The notes beneath the pieces are model-generated. The model saw only the letters and a program-made list of their open reading frames with translations. It had not been told where the DNA came from and searched no databases. Positions 62,515-64,000 of a stretch of DNA of 64,000 bases are shown piece by piece. This DNA is from Escallonia rubra (lineage: Eukaryota > Streptophyta > Magnoliopsida > Escalloniales > Escalloniaceae), in the NCBI GenBank assembly GCA_033065855.1, contig JAVXUO010000740.1, forward strand, positions 248,001-312,000. Reading direction: 5' to 3'. The stretch's first letter is position 1; every line of letters begins with the position of its first letter. A program made the position numbers and the translations under genes.

Positions 62515-63615
62515 ACACATTGTCTATGACAACCACCAGGAAAACGAGGACCAACCACCAAACCCCCAACGCTATATATACTGTCACCACCTTACCGTCT
62601 AACCTCCGCCACACTGCCACTAACATATTTGGCACCACCATGTTGTTACCCACCTCTGTCACATCGCCACCTACAGATTCGGCACCACCCAACACACCAC
62701 ACACGAACACACTTGTAAATACACCAACACCCAGTCCACACACACCTGCGCGACACACACAATAGCACAGTCATCACACACACACACACAAAATCTTTTA
62801 TGTGTGTGTGTGTGTGTGTATGTCCCCCTTTTCTCTTTTGTTCTCTCTCTCTGCACAGCCTCACAGACCACCTCAACCACTATCTCAATCATAAAAACAT
62901 CACAGCCACTGGCACTACTAGTCATCACCACAATCAACACCATAACCATGCACAAACCTACACCAGCCCCAAAACCCACCACCACTATCACAAAACCCAC
63001 TAACTAAATGCCATTGAAAACCCATATTTAGAAAGAAAAAAAAGAGAGGTTGAAAACCCACAAACCCAAATGCCATTATTGTTTGATCGAATCGCACTGA
63101 GGCTTGGTGTGTAGTAGTAACAGCGACGGACACGGGGTTGCGACATGGGTGGGGTGAGGTGTGGGGCACCGAGACAGAGTGGTGGCGACATGTTTGTTGG
63201 CAGAGGCGATCGTTATTGGTCATTATATGAGTGTGGGTCTTGATGTGTGCTGGTAGTAGTGGTGATCGGGGTATAGATCGATCTGGAGGTGATGGGTTCA
63301 TTTTTGGAGGTGGTGGCGGCGGGACAATGAGGGGAGGTGGTGGCGGCGGGTAGTGGGTGGGTGAAACCGAATTAGTTCACTTCATCCACACGGTGGGCAT
63401 TGAATATCAGTGATAATGGCGATGAACTGGTGCGAATAGTGGGTGGGTGGGATAAATTTATTTTTTACGAAGGGCATCACCATCTTTTTATTGATTATGT
63501 TAACTCTCTGTACTGAAAAAAATAAATTGTAGAGGGGTGTAAATAAAAAAAGGTTAGTGGGTGCCGAGTGTAGTTTTGAAAAATTCTCAGGAGTGCGGTG
63601 TGTAATTAATCAATT
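62147..63615. mobile_element. Terminal-inverted-repeat element, Mutator-like
   Basis: Left AATTACACATGGCACTTCTG...CAAAACTACATTC and, inverted at the right, AATTACACACCGCACTCCTG...CAAAACTACACTC form inverted repeats of about 45 bp. About 1.47 kb, with CA/GT-rich interior and no transposase. The flanks show no clear 9-bp duplication, so the borders are approximate and the superfamily is inferred from the long TIR. Confidence 0.5.
62449..62519. repeat. (CA)n microsatellite
   Basis: About 35 CA units with one CAT interruption near the end. A related CACACACA/GTGTGTGT inverted pair lies at 62777-62820 and could form a hairpin. Confidence 0.95.
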
Positions 63616-63825
63616 TTAATTGGTGTGGTGAAAAATTGACATTCTTTTGTCACTAGAGAGCTAATAACTAATGATTCTTCTAATAACAAAAGAATTTTGA
63701 ATTTAACCAAAAAGAATTTTATTTTATCTTCACCCCACCCATTATTTTTTGTTGTTTGGTCTCCTTTATTATTTTCCTAATTTACGCGTTTTACACCATA
63801 TATATTACGATTTTATAAAAGTTGC

Positions 63826-63852
63826 CGGTGCAATGCAGCGGGTAAGAGCTAG
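63826..63852 (+). mobile_element. Helitron 3' end
   Basis: CCGGTGCAATGCAGCGG forms a hairpin with a short loop, followed by GTAAGAGCTAG and then T. This fits the Helitron 3' end (hairpin, about 10 bp, CTAG, T). The 5' end was not found within the last 4 kb. Confidence 0.5.
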
Positions 63853-63872
63853 TTGTATCTTTAATTCAAATG

Positions 63873-63991
63873 TAATAGAAAGGCTTTGCCGTGGACCAAG
63901 TCTTGATCAGCAAATCCAAACTTTGTCATCTTATTTCCTTTTTGATTCCGTTAATAATCCTCCTGAAGATCTCTGGGAGAAGAAGCTCCAG
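63873..63991 (+). CDS. Possible partial exon, unrecognised
   Basis: An open stretch at the window edge reading ERLCRGPSLDQQIQTL and NNPPEDLWEKKLQ, ending at a donor-like CAG|GTCTTA. The acceptor could be AATAG just upstream. The composition is normal for a globular protein, not repeat-like. I recognise no family. The window ends nine bases later. It starts about 20 bp after a Helitron end, so it is either a host gene exon or DNA beside the insertion. Confidence 0.3.
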
Positions 63992-64000
63992 GTCTTATAA

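Noticed and set aside
62448..62765. THTHTH and VCVCVC frames
   Set aside because: Direct translation of the CA microsatellite.

Overview
The window is plant nuclear DNA, from a flowering plant (most probably a dicot; the species cannot be told from here). The evidence is an intron-containing cytokinin oxidase/dehydrogenase gene with canonical GT-AG introns, plant-type Ty1-copia and Tat/Ogre-type LTR retrotransposons, a CACTA (En/Spm) DNA transposon, a Mutator-like element, hAT elements, Helitrons, and a decayed caulimovirid reverse transcriptase. Only one clearly intact host gene is visible. Most of the rest is transposable-element sequence in layers.

Layout. 0-6 kb: an hAT end, GT-rich minisatellites and two parallel, heavily mutated copia gag-pol fragments. 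6-8.8 kb: pyrimidine-rich inverted repeats and unassigned DNA. 8.86-25.19 kb: one old copia element with 342-bp and 378-bp LTRs, stretched to 16.3 kb by later sequences. These are a 6.0-kb Tat-type insertion with LTRs in inverted orientation (itself carrying a 1.03-kb hAT), a caulimovirid RT fragment between gag and pol, and a 2.1-kb Mutator-like element with a 9-bp target duplication. 26.6-28.7 kb: a second, truncated copia RT-RNase H piece. 28.7-41.4 kb: AT-rich intergenic DNA with a Helitron, a small hAT, a 0.5-kb segmental duplication around a hairpin MITE, and other Helitron-like ends.

41.42-45.85 kb, minus strand: a complete four-exon CKX gene (529 aa) most like the cytosolic CKX7 type, with a CT-repeat leader. 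47.44-56.87 kb: a 9.4-kb CACTA element with matching TIRs and an ATT target duplication. It carries a broken TNP2-type transposase and a nearly intact TNPA-type (Transposase_24) gene. 57.6-57.9 kb: an RNase H fragment. 58.0-60.0 kb: a third, isolated copy of the Tat-type LTR. 62.1-63.6 kb: a terminal-inverted-repeat element rich in CA/GT repeats. 63.83-63.85 kb: a Helitron 3' end directly before an exon-like open stretch at the window edge.

I see no new multi-gene system. The most unusual structure is the inverted-LTR retroelement at 11.0-17.0 kb. Its outer ends are flanked by the same 5-bp direct repeat, as if the inverted-LTR molecule had integrated as a unit. Its two LTR promoters point at each other and could produce hairpin or double-stranded RNA.
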